In this document: positions 48,713 through 59,723 of the stretch, piece by piece
How the letters are laid out: every line of letters starts with the position of its first letter
Numbering within the stretch: the stretch's first letter is position 1
Origin: Ceriagrion tenellum
Lineage: Eukaryota; Arthropoda; Insecta; Odonata; Coenagrionidae
Reading direction: 5' to 3'
Length of the DNA stretch: 64,000 nt
NCBI GenBank assembly: GCA_963169105.1
Contig: OY720632.1
Span: 744,001-808,000, forward strand
Translations under genes and position numbers: made by a program
The notes under the pieces: generated by a model
What the model was told of the DNA's origin: nothing
The model's database searches: none
Seen by the model: the letters and a program-made list of their open reading frames with translations, nothing else

Positions 48713-48732
48713 AACGTGGTGTGGCCGTTGGC
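48713..48732 (-). rRNA. 5S rRNA, 5' part (first 20 nt)
   Basis: On the minus strand GCCAACGGCCACACCACGTT matches the 5' end of 5S rRNA. The first nine bases, GCCAACGGC, pair with GCCGTTGG(T) at 42506-42498, which is helix I of 5S. The two halves therefore belong to one gene split by the 6.1-kb element. Without the insert the gene would be about 117 nt long. Confidence 0.9.
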
Positions 48733-50984
48733 GATTATGATACCACTCGACGTTGACGTTATTCGATACGAGCTCCCTGTTCGTGTTTACGTTAGCTTAC
48801 ATGACAGTCGATGGAGTCCCTCGATACGTTGCATGTAAACCTGACACACGGTTAATTGGCCAGAGGGTACTCGATGAAACTTTTTTTCGTCATATTTCCC
48901 AAATAATAGTGCGGGGAGATGAATGTTGTAAAATTATTCGTGCAAATTAATCCACTCGAGGAAATGAACGTTATCGGCTCCAAAGAAACACGCTATCCTA
49001 TGGTCCAGAAGGAATTCCTTCCCGCGTGCATGGAGAACAGGCTACGGAAATATATGCAGATAACATTCCATGGATGAAAAATCATAGCGGACAATTGTCT
49101 TTGTTCCACGAACAAATCGCAACGCGAAAAGGTCACCCGGGTTAGAGAACTCGATCGCGTTACACGTAGACGATCGGAAATTAGTCCCATCTGGAATGTA
49201 CATTGAAAACCACATTCTTTTCCGGCGAAGATGCCGATACGTTACAGAGGAAATCGAGTCCTTTGAACACTTTTCCCCACAGTGTTTCTACGATGTTTCC
49301 TTTTATTCGCCCACGCTGTACTATTTTTTGACGACGCCGCTCGTTTCACGTACGAGCATAACTGCAGAAGTATTCGATCAAACTTAAGTTTATAAAGCGT
49401 TGTCGATATTCAATTCCTGAAATTAGTGACTTCGGCGGACCAGCAACCGACTTCAGGCATTTGAAGAAGACGTACTTGTTATACCTGAGCCCAGAGATCA
49501 TTTCGTCCAGTACCGAGGTATTGCTGTCGCAGAAATTGTTGTTACGTAAGAAAATCGTAGCAGAAACTTCCAAAAAGCATTACGTTTACTCTCCTCGGTT
49601 AACCTGTACTGGGCCCGAGTTTTTTGGGAGAAGTAACTGCTGCACGGAGGAAAAATGAGGCGTACGGATAGCTTGTGGCCGATGCCTTACCGGAAAAATT
49701 TTGCATGTTTTACATGAGCCAGGATCCTCTGATTCAATATTCATTACTCCCTCAGAAACAACCTGTTCGAATGAATTCACATGCGGCATATTTCATACTC
49801 TCTCGCTAGATAATACGGAATCCCGTCGTGGCTGTACAGAATGTATACTTATAGCACCATTAGAAAAACGCGACACAACAATATTGACAATAGGTTTATT
49901 TTGGAAATGAGCCGATTCCCGAGATTTCCATCTGATGGCAAACTAAGTGCCGTTGCGTGAGACATGCAAGATTCCGTACCGCTAATGAAAACATGTTAAA
50001 ATGTCCCATCATTCTCTTTCTCCTTTACGCCACAGTTTACCTTCGTCAAATTGGATGGATATACCGCTGACTTTACAGGATCAGCGACTAACTTACACCC
50101 ATTTCACGATTCTTCCCCGTTAGAGGACACGATGTTCAACATTCCACGAGAGCCGCACGCACAATTCACCCGAAAATTCAGAACGTTACATTTTACCGAT
50201 TTAGAAAAAGGAAGACATTATCCGTTCCTTTATGACATCACTACCCAGGTTTCAGCGGACACTGCGTTCCGCACTGTCGCATCTGATTATGAGCACTATC
50301 TAATTCGATGTCACTTTCTCGACCCATTCACACTGACGCTTCATTTTTTCGGAGGAGAATTCATTTTTACTACACCCTACACGGGCGTTTAACGAGTGCC
50401 GCCGGTCAACCATCCCTTCGACCGTTGCACCATTTTTCCCATACTGAATGCTTCCACGACACGCCCTGCCCTACCGATGACGTCCGTTTGCTGAGGGTCT
50501 GTAGGATTTCGTAAGCACACGACGACACGTGGCAATGTATTACCCGAGTCTTTTATTCCGTGCGCTCGGCGCAACTTTGGTAGTCGTTCCTTTCTTAGCG
50601 AGACCGATTTCATACAGCATACGCCACATTGATTGTGAATAACACTCCTTTTAACTTTCTTGTTCAAAACATGATACATCCGTTTGTGCATAAAAATGTA
50701 CCTCTAAAACGGCCTATCCATTTCTTTAAACTTACTCCTGATTCAGATCGGCATGTGGGCATCAGACTCACCACCCCACGTGCAGTATCTCTCTTCCACC
50801 ATTCGTCATTATTACCATCCATTTGGTCGCGCTAGGTATGATGTTGAATCAAAGGAGCACTGACTACAGACTTAAAGACAAAAAATATGCTCCACTTATC
50901 CACCCAGCATTCGTGTATTGCGTCCGTTCAGACACATTGGTGATGTTCATGCGCCGATTCTCAAAATGATTTAATAAAAGAAAA
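48733..50984. other. Spacer between two 5S genes, no recognised gene
   Basis: 2.25 kb upstream of the first 5S gene and downstream of the second. Composition is moderate and locally coding-like, with short plus-strand frames at 48753-48950, 49461-49658, 49701-49910, 50051-50392 (113 codons) and 50629-50835 in different phases. Minus-strand frames of similar length also exist. I recognise no family, and no terminal repeat or tail delimits an element. It could be an ordinary 5S spacer or a decayed coding region of unknown origin. Confidence 0.45.
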
Positions 50985-51087
50985 CCAACGGCACCCGGTG
51001 TTCTCAGGCCGTCACCCATCCAAGTACTAATCGGGCCCGACGTTGCTTAACTTCGGTGATCGGACGAGAACCGGTGTTTTCAACGTG
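50985..51087 (-). rRNA. Second 5S rRNA, 3' part (interrupted)
   Basis: A 103-nt minus-strand match to 5S rRNA from CACGTTGAAAACACCGG to the 3' end CCGTTGG, followed by a TTTT run. It differs from the first copy at several sites (for example GACGGCCTGAGAAC for GACCGCCTGGGAAC) and keeps about 7 nt more at its 5' side. The first 14 or so nucleotides are absent, replaced by the 3' end of another Tx1-like element. The missing 5' end was not found at the far side of that element. Confidence 0.92.
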
Positions 51088-51257
51088 TTATTTTTTTTTG
51101 CAATAATACTTTTTTCCAAAAACACACCATTACATATCTTTTCATGTGCACCTGTTACATTTTCATACTACATATTCCTCGTGAGGTACAATGGAACAGA
51201 CAAAATTTTAATTATATTTAAGTTTAAGTTTTAAGGTTAACACAAGGTTTATCCATG

Positions 51258-54200
51258 TTACAAATTCTTATTTAAAATCTCCTTTCCAATCTGTTGAGCA
51301 TTTGGCATTAAATCCTTTATTTTTACATTTGGAAATTTACATACTTTCTCTGGATAAAAACATTTGTGGCAGTGAAAAAATAATACATGTCCCAGAATAT
51401 CCATTTTAAAGCTAGGAAATAATACAAAATCCATATATAACAATTTTAAGTCCTCCACCTGTTTTTCACCAAAGGTGACAAGGCTTGCATACAAACGTTT
51501 ATTTTTTTTCCATCTGTTTTGATGCTCCACACAGGAGAAGAGCCTATGATGTACAGTGTCCAAGGTATTACATTTAAAACATAGAGGTGACGGACTTTTA
51601 CTGATATGGTACAATTTATCATTTGTTAGAATTAGGTCATTAAACACTTTATAAAGAAGCACCTTTTGTTCTAATGAGATTTTTCTGTTTTTTAAGTTTT
51701 TCCAGATTCGACTCCAATTACCTTTTTTGTAATGCTCTGAAATTTTGATTTTATTTACCAGCTGATTTTCTTCCATTTGAATCTTGTATAGGGATTTACT
51801 GTCAATGCTCTGCTGGAATTTTAATTTGTTAACAAATTCAACTGATTTCAGTGTAATATATTTTGTTTTAGAAGTAGCCTGCAGTATATCCAATGAACGT
51901 TTAAAAAGGTCCTTCCTCCAATCTTCGTCACCTTGTACACTTTGAATATAATTTTTGGTCAAAAGCGCCAAGATTTTCATCTTGACATCGATCAAGCCCA
52001 AGCCACCTTCGCCCCAAGGCTGCACCGCTTGTGATCTTGCCACTTTGAAGGCGGCACTTTTCCCACAAAAACGTTTGTATATTTAACCAATTTGGCTATG
52101 TGCTCCGGAAAAGAGGGAAGAACCTGGCCTACATACCAAATTTTGGAAAGTGCAAAATCATGTATAATAGTTATCCTTTGAAGAATGTTTAAATTTCTTG
52201 AATTCATCTGTACCATTTTTCCGATAGCGGAGTTTATGATTACATTCCAGTTTCTTTCCATTGTCATTAAAAAATTACTGGACCATGTTACACATAAAAT
52301 TTTTATTTCCTGGGCCACTTGCCAAATCCTATTTCTGAAATCCGCGTCCATGGTAAGATTAAGAATTTTCGTTTTATTAAAATTTACTCTTTGACCGCTT
52401 TCCAGTTCATATTTACTAAGGATGTCCCGTATTTGAGATTCCTCTGCAAAAGAATCGCTAAGAATAGTGAGGTCATCAGCATAAGCGATGACTTTGACAT
52501 TTTTTCTTCCTATCTTGATGCCTTTTAAATACCGCTTCAGTTGCAGAAGCAGGGGCTCTAGTTGGATTGCATACATTAGCATTGAAAGGGGACACCCTTG
52601 TCTAATTGATTTATGAACGTGTATATCGTGAGTGAGAACACCAGGTCTTATTTGGACTTTGATTCTTGTGACCGTATACATCATTTTCAACATTTGGAGA
52701 AACTCTTCCGGGAAATTTAGTTCACTCATTACTTGGATGGTGTAGTTAGTATCGACATTATCAAATGCTTTTTCAAAGTCTACTGCTAGGAGATACGGTT
52801 CGTTAAGGTTAAGTGAATCTTTCGTCACAAGAAGGTCCTTAATTAAATTAAGAGGATATTCCTAAATCCATTTTTAATGGAAAACTGCCAGTTACTTATT
52901 ATTTTTGATGAGAATTGGTTGATTCTATTCTTGAACAGGGTTGCTATATTTTTATAATCCACGTTTGAAAGAGTTATCGGCCTATAGTCCGATATCCTAT
53001 TTGCGGTTTTCATTTTCGGGAGCAGAATGATTTTTCCTGTTTTTTGGGTTTCCGATAACATTCCTTTCCTTATAGAGTCCTTTAACGAGAGATAGAAACT
53101 CTTCCTAATTACTGGCCAGAATTGTTTATAAAAACCATAGGGGAGACCATCATCACCAGGGGCAGTGTTCTTACTTGTTGTGTTGATTACTGTGTCTAAT
53201 TCGTCTATTGTCACCTCTGAGTTTACAAGTTCTTTTTCTTCTGAGGTGAGACAATTTTTAAGGTTTACCTCTATTTTATTTACCGTAGATCTTACGTTAT
53301 GTACATTTAATTTTTTAAGGAAATATTCTTCAACATATTCTTTAACTTGTTATTCATTAGTTAACATAGTATTTTCCTCTGTGCTGAGTTTGGTTATTTC
53401 TATTTGCTCACTGCGTTTTAATTTTTTAGCCAATTGATAGATCGATGTCTTTTCTTCCTGAACATACTCGTCATGCTTAAATATTCTACGAAAAATTGCC
53501 TTTTCTGTTTCCTTTTGATTGAGTACAACTTTTATTTTATAAATATCTACAGTGTTGTCAGTGAAATTATTTGTTTCCATTAAAATTTGTCTATAAAAAT
53601 GTATAGTACTATTCAAATCCCTGAGTTTTTCTCTTTCTATTTTTAAGAAAAAATGTCGAGCTCTTTTTTTTAGCACTTCCCATTTATCGGACGGTTCACG
53701 ATGTTGTAAATCTTTTTCCCATTCACACCAAGTATTTTTAAATATGGTCTTTACCTCTTTATCATCCAGTAATTTAATGTTTATTGCCCTTTTCCAAAAT
53801 TTCCTATTTTTATTTTTAGAAACAGTGTTCCATTCGATGTTAATTTCAACTAGTAGATGATCCGAAATTGGGATGGGATATGCTTTCATATCTAGAATTT
53901 TTGCATTAAATCCTGATTTACATAGAATCTATCGAGTCTCGTAGCAAAAGATTCCTCTATTAAGGTGTATTTAATTTTTTTCTCATGATCAAAGAAATCA
54001 TTTACGTCTTTAAATTTAAAGATGTCTACAACTTGTTTAAGTTCATTACATATCGGATAGTTGATTTTGTGCCTATTATTATTTTTACTGTCCTCTAAAT
54101 TAATTATTGCATTGAAATCACCCGCTATTATTACGTCGGTGTGATTGTTATCTAAAAATTTTAAAATTTTTTTATTATAAAAATCCTTCCGGTCTTGAAT

Positions 54201-54533
54201 TTTCCGCGATCCAGAGGGGCCGTACAGGTTAACAAAAAATATATCTTCAATCTTGATAGCAATTATTCCACCCTCTTCGCTCATGCTGAGATGCGATGTC
54301 TTTAGATGGCTCTTAATGATAAAGGCAGTACCTCTATTACCTGTTACATTAGTTAGTAACTTATAATTAGTTCTCAACCAGGAGGGAGAACACGCGAACT
54401 CTTGAAGCATCAGTATATCAATGTTATTTTCCAATACAAAATTATAAACTAAGTCTACCTTCTCTTGTTTTTGTATTGCCCGAACATTCAGGGTGGCAAT
54501 TTTTAAATTAGTATTTGTTATATTGTGTTCCAT
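51258..54533 (-). pseudogene. Second Tx1-like ORF2, endonuclease and RT in five frame pieces
   Basis: Pieces on the minus strand: 54533-53892 endonuclease (IATLNVRAIQKQEK, DILMLQEF, VNLYGPSGSR, IIAGDFNAI); 53889-53350 with PISDHLLVEI (Asp-His) and linker; 53214-52843 with TAPGDDGLPYGFYKQFW and DYRPITLSNVDYK; 52828-51992 with VDFEKAFDNVDTNY, IRQGCPLSMLMYAIQLEPLL and AYADDLTIL; 52043-51258 the C-terminal region with a Cys/His cluster (CFKCNTLDTVHHRLFSC). All catalytic blocks can be found but in shifted frames. Codon use is very AT-rich, unlike the first 5S element. It is non-functional as written. Confidence 0.85.
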
Positions 54534-54599
54534 TATTTAAAAAGTAACAGTATATCAAGAAACAAAAAACAAAACAAAAATACAAACAAATTTGGGTCT

Positions 54600-55200
54600 G
54601 CTCCGCGATGTTTTTACGACTCGCCTTGCGCCATCCGCCGTCAGCTGTTCTGCGCGATGTTTTTGGAACGGCCACGAGACTATCCCGTCCTCCATGCAGC
54701 TGTTCCCCCACCTCCGCCGTTGATATGAAGTACTGTGGCCGCAACAGGTTCCTTCCCCCTCCCACCACCTTTCCCTTTCCCGGAAAACCCCCCCTTTCGG
54801 TCCCACCCCACACTTCCCCTCCCCCTTCACTCTCGCTTTCAAGCCTCTCACTCACTTCCCTTTCCATTCCCAACTCACCCCCCTTCCTTCTTCTCAGCCC
54901 TCTTTCACTTCCCACTCCACACTCACACACATACATACTCTCCAAAACCCACACGCACACACACACAAAGGCCTTGCCTCCATTCCGTTTCCAGAGAAGT
55001 GCCCACCTCGTTCTCACCCCACACTTCCCGTCCCCCCCCACCCCCGCCTTCAACCTTCTCGCTCACGACCCTTTCCATTCCGGCCTCTCCCCCACCTCCT
55101 CTCAACCCTCCTTCACTATCCTTTCCACACTCACACACTCAAGCATTCTCACCAACACACACACCTCCTTGGAGTCAGGTAGCTCACTTGCCGCGTGACC
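54600..55200. repeat. C/T-rich tract with 200-bp internal direct repeat
   Basis: On the plus strand a pyrimidine-rich, CA-rich tract in which about 160 bp is repeated: 'cccacacttcccctccccc...cctttccattcc' near 54815-54870 recurs near 55018-55077, and both copies run into 'actcacacac' tracts. A similar C/T-rich tract lies between ORF1 and ORF2 of the first 5S element (46440-46680), so it is probably the inter-ORF region of this element family. Confidence 0.65.
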
Positions 55201-55305
55201 TTGGCCAAACCCGCTGCCAACTGCCGGGTTGATCCTCATTCCATCGCACGTGTTGCCAACATTTGGGTTGGGTGGTTGCATGTTTTCTCTCTTCTCTTTT
55301 ATTTT

Positions 55306-56505
55306 TTATTTGCCTCGTCTTCCCACTTCCCCTCTTTTCTTCGCCCCCTTTTCGATGCTGCTCTTTCTGAACGAATAAGGCTGTGGTCTGGTCTCTTTTG
55401 CCAATGGTGTTGTCAGGAAATCGTCACTCTCCTCTTCAGTGGGCATGGCGTAGCATGGTGACGAGACGAGTTTCAGTTTTGGATGATAATGCGCTCCCTC
55501 CTCCTCCTGTTCCTCTCCCTCTTGACTTATCCTCCAAAACCTCCCGCCCCTATCACCTTTGCTCGTCGTCGCCGCCCCTCCTTCTGCCCCCAAATCTTTC
55601 TCCCCTTTCCACTTTCCCGCCTCTGCTTCCATTACCTTACTCGTCGTATTTCCTACTGGAAAACCACCCACCCCTTCTTCTTTCGCCTCGTCTTTTTCTG
55701 TCCCTCCGGTCTCTGCCGCTCGGTTTGTCTCCATCGTCTCCTCTCCCATATTTAAGTCATCATTTCCTATTCCTCTCCCTCTGCCCCCTTTGTCTCCATC
55801 TTCTCCTCTCCCTCCTTCAACTCCTTCTCTTCTTTCTTCATCCTCTCTTCTTTTCCTTCCCCCGACACTGCCCCCTGTCCCCCAGTTTGTCCATTTGTCT
55901 CCAACGTCCCTTTGTTCATTACTTACGTCCATTTCTTCTACCCTCTGCCCCCTCCCTTCTTCTGCCCCTGGACTTACGCTCCCTGTCCCATTCTTCTCCT
56001 CCCCTTCCACTCGCCCTTTTCTTTGTCCCTCCCCTTCTTTTTCCACTGCCTTTATTGTTTCCTCCCCCTTCCCGCTTCCTTCCTTGGTGCTATTTTGCAC
56101 ATTGCTGTGCTTTCTTTTCCTCTTCCTTTTCGCGCTCTTTTTACCCTCTCCTATATCTTCTTCTCCTTCCGTCGACTCTGCCCCAGTGGACGTCGACGTG
56201 TGCGTTATCCCGGCTGCACCGCCCCCCTCTCCTTTCTCCACGTTCACCACCTCTACTTCCATGACCGATACGTCTTCCCCTCTCGCCGAGTCTTCCCGAA
56301 GCGTATCAACCACTTCCTCCTCTATTTGGGTTGTTTTGCGCACTCTGTCTGCATAACCGGTTTTGAGAGTTAGATTGGGGCAGTTGAGGCGCATGTGCTC
56401 ACTGCTGCCGCATTTGGAGCACGTCTTCTTCTGCCCGTCATAATATATAACGGCTCTCTCCCCTCCCACTGGTATATAACTAGGAATGTCACTTTCAATA
56501 AACAT
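55306..56505 (-). pseudogene. Partial Tx1-like ORF1 with CCHC knuckle
   Basis: 399 codons open from MFIESDIPSYIPVGGERAVI, aligning with the middle of the first element's ORF1 (IPSYIPVAGERAIIHYDEQK). The knuckle CSKCGSSEHMRLNCP follows, then a long Glu/Gly/Lys-rich low-complexity segment. The apparent Met is internal: codons just upstream (RTAK) still match the other ORF1 (RTLK), and homology then stops at about 56520. The N-terminal 160 residues are thus missing by truncation. The C-terminus differs from the first element. Confidence 0.8.
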
Positions 56506-56520
56506 TTTTGCCGTCCTGGG

Positions 56521-56725
56521 GGGTTACCACGTAAGCTTCGAATTCGACCCTTCGGTTTCGGTTTCGGCAGCCGGAGTCGAAAATACGTCACAACCGAAGA
56601 GTTGGACGAAATGTGCGACCACGTAAGCTTTTCCTCTCGAAGATAATGACGAAGTTCGACTCGAACTTCGACTGGCCTTGCCGAAAGCTTTTGAGGCTTC
56701 GAATTCTCAGTATTCGAATCGAATT
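56521..56725. other. TTCGAA-rich junction sequence
   Basis: Between the truncated element and the small satellite lies DNA packed with ttcga/tcgaa words, including ttcgactcgaacttcgac near 56655 and cgaattctcagtattcgaat. 'accacgtaagctt' occurs twice (about 56525 and 56620). No gene is seen. The missing 5' end of the second 5S gene is not here. Confidence 0.5.
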
Positions 56726-57730
56726 CGCCGCGGAAGAGTTATTTGGATTGCTCTTACCGTTGTTTTTGTGTCTTTAGTTGTGAAATGAATTGACCCAGTG
56801 ATAATTAAACGTCTATTTTTTAGTTATAAGAGTTGTTAAACCAGCATAAGGAGTCCACAAGCTTCGAATTGCTTGTTTCCCCATAAAATATTGTACCAAC
56901 TCGCAGTGGAAGTGTTGTTTGGATTCCTCTTACCGTTGTTTTTGTGTCTAAAGTTGTGAATTGGTGATAATAAAACGTCTATTTTTTAGTTATGAGTTGT
57001 TAAACCAGCATAAGGAGTCATAGCCTTCGAATTGCTTGTTTCCCCATAAAACATATATGGACATTCGCAGCGGAAGTGTTATTTGGATTACTCTTACCGT
57101 TGTTTTTGTGTCGTTAGTGGCGAATTGAATTGACCATATGATAATTGAACGTCTATTTTTTAGTTGTGAGTTGTTAAACCAGCATAAGGCGTCACAGGCT
57201 TCGAATTGCTTGTTTCCCCATAAAACATATATGGACATTCGCAGCGGAAGTGTTGTTTGGATTCCTCTTACCGTTTTTTTGTGTCTAAAGTTGTGAATTG
57301 GTGATAATAAAACGTCTATTTTTTGTTATAAGAGTTTTTAAACCAGCATAAGGAGTCACAGGCTTCGAATTGCTTGTTTCCCCATAAAATATCGTACCAA
57401 CTCGCAGTGGAAGTGTTGTTTGGATTTTTCTTACCGTTGTTTTTGTGTCTAAAGTTGTGAATGGGTGATAATAAAACGTCTATTTTTTAGTTATAAGAGT
57501 TGTTAAACCAGCATAAGGAGTCACAAGCTTCGAATTGCTTGTTTCCCCATAAAATATCGTACCAACTCGCAGTGGAAGTGTTATTTGGATTCCTCTTACC
57601 GCTGTTTTTGTGTCTAAAGTTGTGAATTGGTGATAATAAAACGTCTATTGTTTAGTTGTGAGAGTTGTTAAACCAGCGTAAGGAGTCACAGGCTTCAAAT
57701 TGCTAGTTTGCCTATCAAATATCGTACACA
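56726..57730. repeat. Small satellite, six units of 163-176 bp
   Basis: The word cttaccg, followed by a t-rich 'tgtttttgtgtc', recurs at 56753, 56929, 57093, 57267, 57430 and 57595, giving spacings of 176, 164, 174, 163 and 165 bp. Each unit also holds 'aacgtctattttttagtt', 'gttaaaccagcataagg' and 'ttcgaattgcttgtttccccat'. Units show noticeable divergence. A seventh, more diverged unit is at about 57890-58045. Confidence 0.9.
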
Positions 57731-58045
57731 TTGTCTGAGGTAGGTGCCCTTGTGCCATGATAGTAATTGTTAAATATTTAGGCGACTTCAATTGATAGCA
57801 TACCGTAATTATTAACATTTTAACGAAGGCAGACGATTGTCACACAATACGTTGTGTTGGTTTTCTAATCAAATTCTCATCGAGTTTTGGCCGGCACCCT
57901 CTTACCGTGAATTGTCTCCTAAGTGATAAAGTAAGCTGATTTGGTGATAATATACTGTATAATTGCTAGTTATTATAGTCGTTTAACCAACTGAAAGAGT
58001 CATGAGGCTTCGAAATACTTGTTTACCAATCAAATTCACACCCAG
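57731..58045. repeat. Diverged seventh satellite unit and flank
   Basis: After an unrelated 160 bp, 'cttaccgtgaattgtctc' at 57901 starts a degraded unit with 'ggtgataatatactgta', 'gtttaaccaactgaaagagtcat' and 'cttcgaaatacttgtttacc', in the same order as in the main units. Confidence 0.7.
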
Positions 58046-58389
58046 GGAAAACTAATTGCTTGGTAGCTTCCCTGAAAGTATGTCGCCACTCTGAAAGACT
58101 GACATATGATCAGGAAGTATTCTGTGTCTGCATTTGATGCATCTTCAAAATCCAGACAGGCTAAATCCAGTTACAGTACTAAAGCTAAATCCACTACTAG
58201 TAGATTATATATTAGTTTTCCATAGCAGATAGACAAGTTTCAGAGGATTTAGCAACAGGTCTAACATTTTTACCTGGAATATTTTGCCAAAGGCATTGCA
58301 GGCTCAAGTGTCAAAGGTTTTATATTAATGTCTCTGTGGTATTGAGAGAACATGCACAACAGCCAGGCAGCTATTTTACTAGCCTAACA
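58046..58389. other. Unassigned stretch upstream of the gypsy fragment
   Basis: No clear open frame. It could include older parts of the same Ty3/gypsy element, since it directly precedes the integrase fragment, but I could not confirm any motif. Confidence 0.35.
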
Positions 58390-58770
58390 TCTATCCTCTG
58401 TCTATCCCACATCATGATCAGAGCAATGGCCTTGTTGAAAAAGGAGTGCTAATAAGTAAACAAATATAATGGAAAAGGAAAGAGGCTGGGATAGATTTCA
58501 GAGATTTGCTTTGCAAGTATATAAGTACTCTAGTGAAAGGGCTAAATGTCTCCCCTGTAAAAATTCTATTTAGTAACTACTTGAGAATAAGACTTCAAGT
58601 TCCTACTGAAGCACTTATGCCAAAAGTTCAGGAGGACATTCATGCAGCATTATGCGCCAAGGAGACCAAAATGAAAGAGATTTATGATAGGTCAGCAAAT
58701 CGCAAATTAGCTCAAATTGTGGAAGGCAGTAGGGTAATGGTGAAAGCATCTAAAAATGAAAACTGGGAAT
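58390..58770 (+). pseudogene. Ty3/gypsy integrase fragment, first part
   Basis: Plus-strand frames read HHDQSNGLVEK (end of the integrase catalytic core), then, after an internal stop, EAGIDFRDLLCKY...KGLNVSPVKILFSNYLRIRL and MPKVQEDIHAAL...KEIYDRSANRKLAQIVEGSRVMVK, the usual C-terminal integrase region of Ty3/gypsy retrotransposons. The frame breaks off at the 7-bp word tgggaat (58764-58770), where a LINE is inserted, and resumes in phase at 62329. Confidence 0.82.
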
Positions 58771-59160
58771 AATATATAATAATAATATATTTATTGAACG
58801 GGTTGATATAAAACCCTTTATAAAGTTATACATTGAGTACAAGTATTAAGGCAACAAGGAATAGCAGCTTTAAAGTAAATAAAGGCACATCAAGGATATG
58901 AAGGTAAGCTTAAAAATAAAGAGAAAGAAAAGGAGTAAGAGAAAAAAAATAGATACGACTTAATCTAACAAGAACATCATACATTCACTACTGAATAAGG
59001 CAATTTTAAATGAGAATATGGATATGACTTATATTTAAAAAAAGGCAAACACTCAAGAAACATTGCTTCTCACATATATTTTGAAGGTGCTTGAGGAAGA
59101 ATTAAAAAATTCAATGTCCCTTGAGATTTCATTGGCATCTCTCATTGCACGGTACAGCCC
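58771..59160 (-). pseudogene. LINE 3' coding end and 3' UTR, downstream part
   Basis: Minus strand from 59160: LYRAMRDANEISRDIEFFNSSS and a TGA stop at 59053-59055, the usual end of this LINE type, followed by a 280-bp AT-rich 3' UTR ending in ATT repeats. It is the continuation of the fragment at 61875-62321. Confidence 0.8.
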
Positions 59161-59164
59161 TTAA

Positions 59165-59560
59165 AAAAAAGAACTATACAGAAGCTTTAGTTACTAAAGC
59201 ATTTCTTTAGTAACTAAAGATGAGTGCCTTTAGTTTTTCAAAAACTATTCAGATTGTTTAGTTTCTGGTACAATAACTAAAGAGCTGTTTAGTTATCATT
59301 CTTTAGTTTTCTCGTGAGACTGGAAGTGTTTAGTTTCAGCTCCAAAAACTAAAGAGTTCTTTAGTAATCACTCTTTATTTACTATTGCCTTTTAGTTTTC
59401 AAAACTTGACTATTAGCTGTATAGTTATTACCTTTTGATGGTGTTTAATTTCTGCCCCTTAAACTGAATGGTCCTTTAGTAATCACTCTTCAGTTATTTT
59501 CGCCTTTTAGTAACCGAAAGTTGATCATAATTTGTTTATTAACTGCCCTTGCTGATGTTT
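59165..59560. repeat. ACTAAAG/CTTTAGT-rich left end
   Basis: Dense array of tttagt and actaaa words in both orientations. Two 15-bp near-perfect palindromes, CTTTAGTTACTAAAG at 59185-59199 and CTTTAGTAACTAAAG at 59205-59219, lie within 60 bp of the TTAA and are reverse complements of each other. Words such as 'ctttagtaatcactctt' recur at about 59350 and 59471. Confidence 0.8.
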
Positions 59561-59723
59561 TTTTTTGGTTGACACTAGAGGTTTCTAGAGTAATAACTTA
59601 TTTTTGCCTTTTTCTTTCCAAAAAGTTTACCTAAAGTTATTTAGATATTGCCATGTAGGTTTTCATGTGGCAGATGACATGTGGTTGCGAGTTCATAGTT
59701 TGTTTTACCGAGGGCGCTGAAAA

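Larger units (their letters stand above)
51088..56520 (-). mobile_element. Second Tx1-like element in a 5S gene, 5'-truncated or composite
   Basis: Minus-strand element whose 3' end abuts the 5S fragment at 51087. It consists of an AT-rich 3' UTR, ORF2 in five frame pieces (51258-54533), a GA-rich intergenic tract with an internal 200-bp repeat (54600-55200), and a partial ORF1 (55306-56505). It is clearly distinct in sequence from the first 5S element but shares motif order, YADDLT and the ORF1 knuckle region. Homology to the other ORF1 stops at about 56520, inside the coding region, so the 5' end is missing. The sharp change from AT-rich ORF2 to GC-rich DNA near 54596 may mean two elements are joined. 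Confidence 0.75.

Noticed and set aside
55383..56356. Long Pro/Ser/Leu-rich plus-strand frames opposite the second ORF1
   Set aside because: Antisense shadows of a GA-rich low-complexity coding region; they show the same composition bias in several frames.
56525..56535. 'taccacgt' as the missing 5' end of the second 5S gene
   Set aside because: Too short, in the wrong orientation, and it recurs near 56620 in unrelated context.
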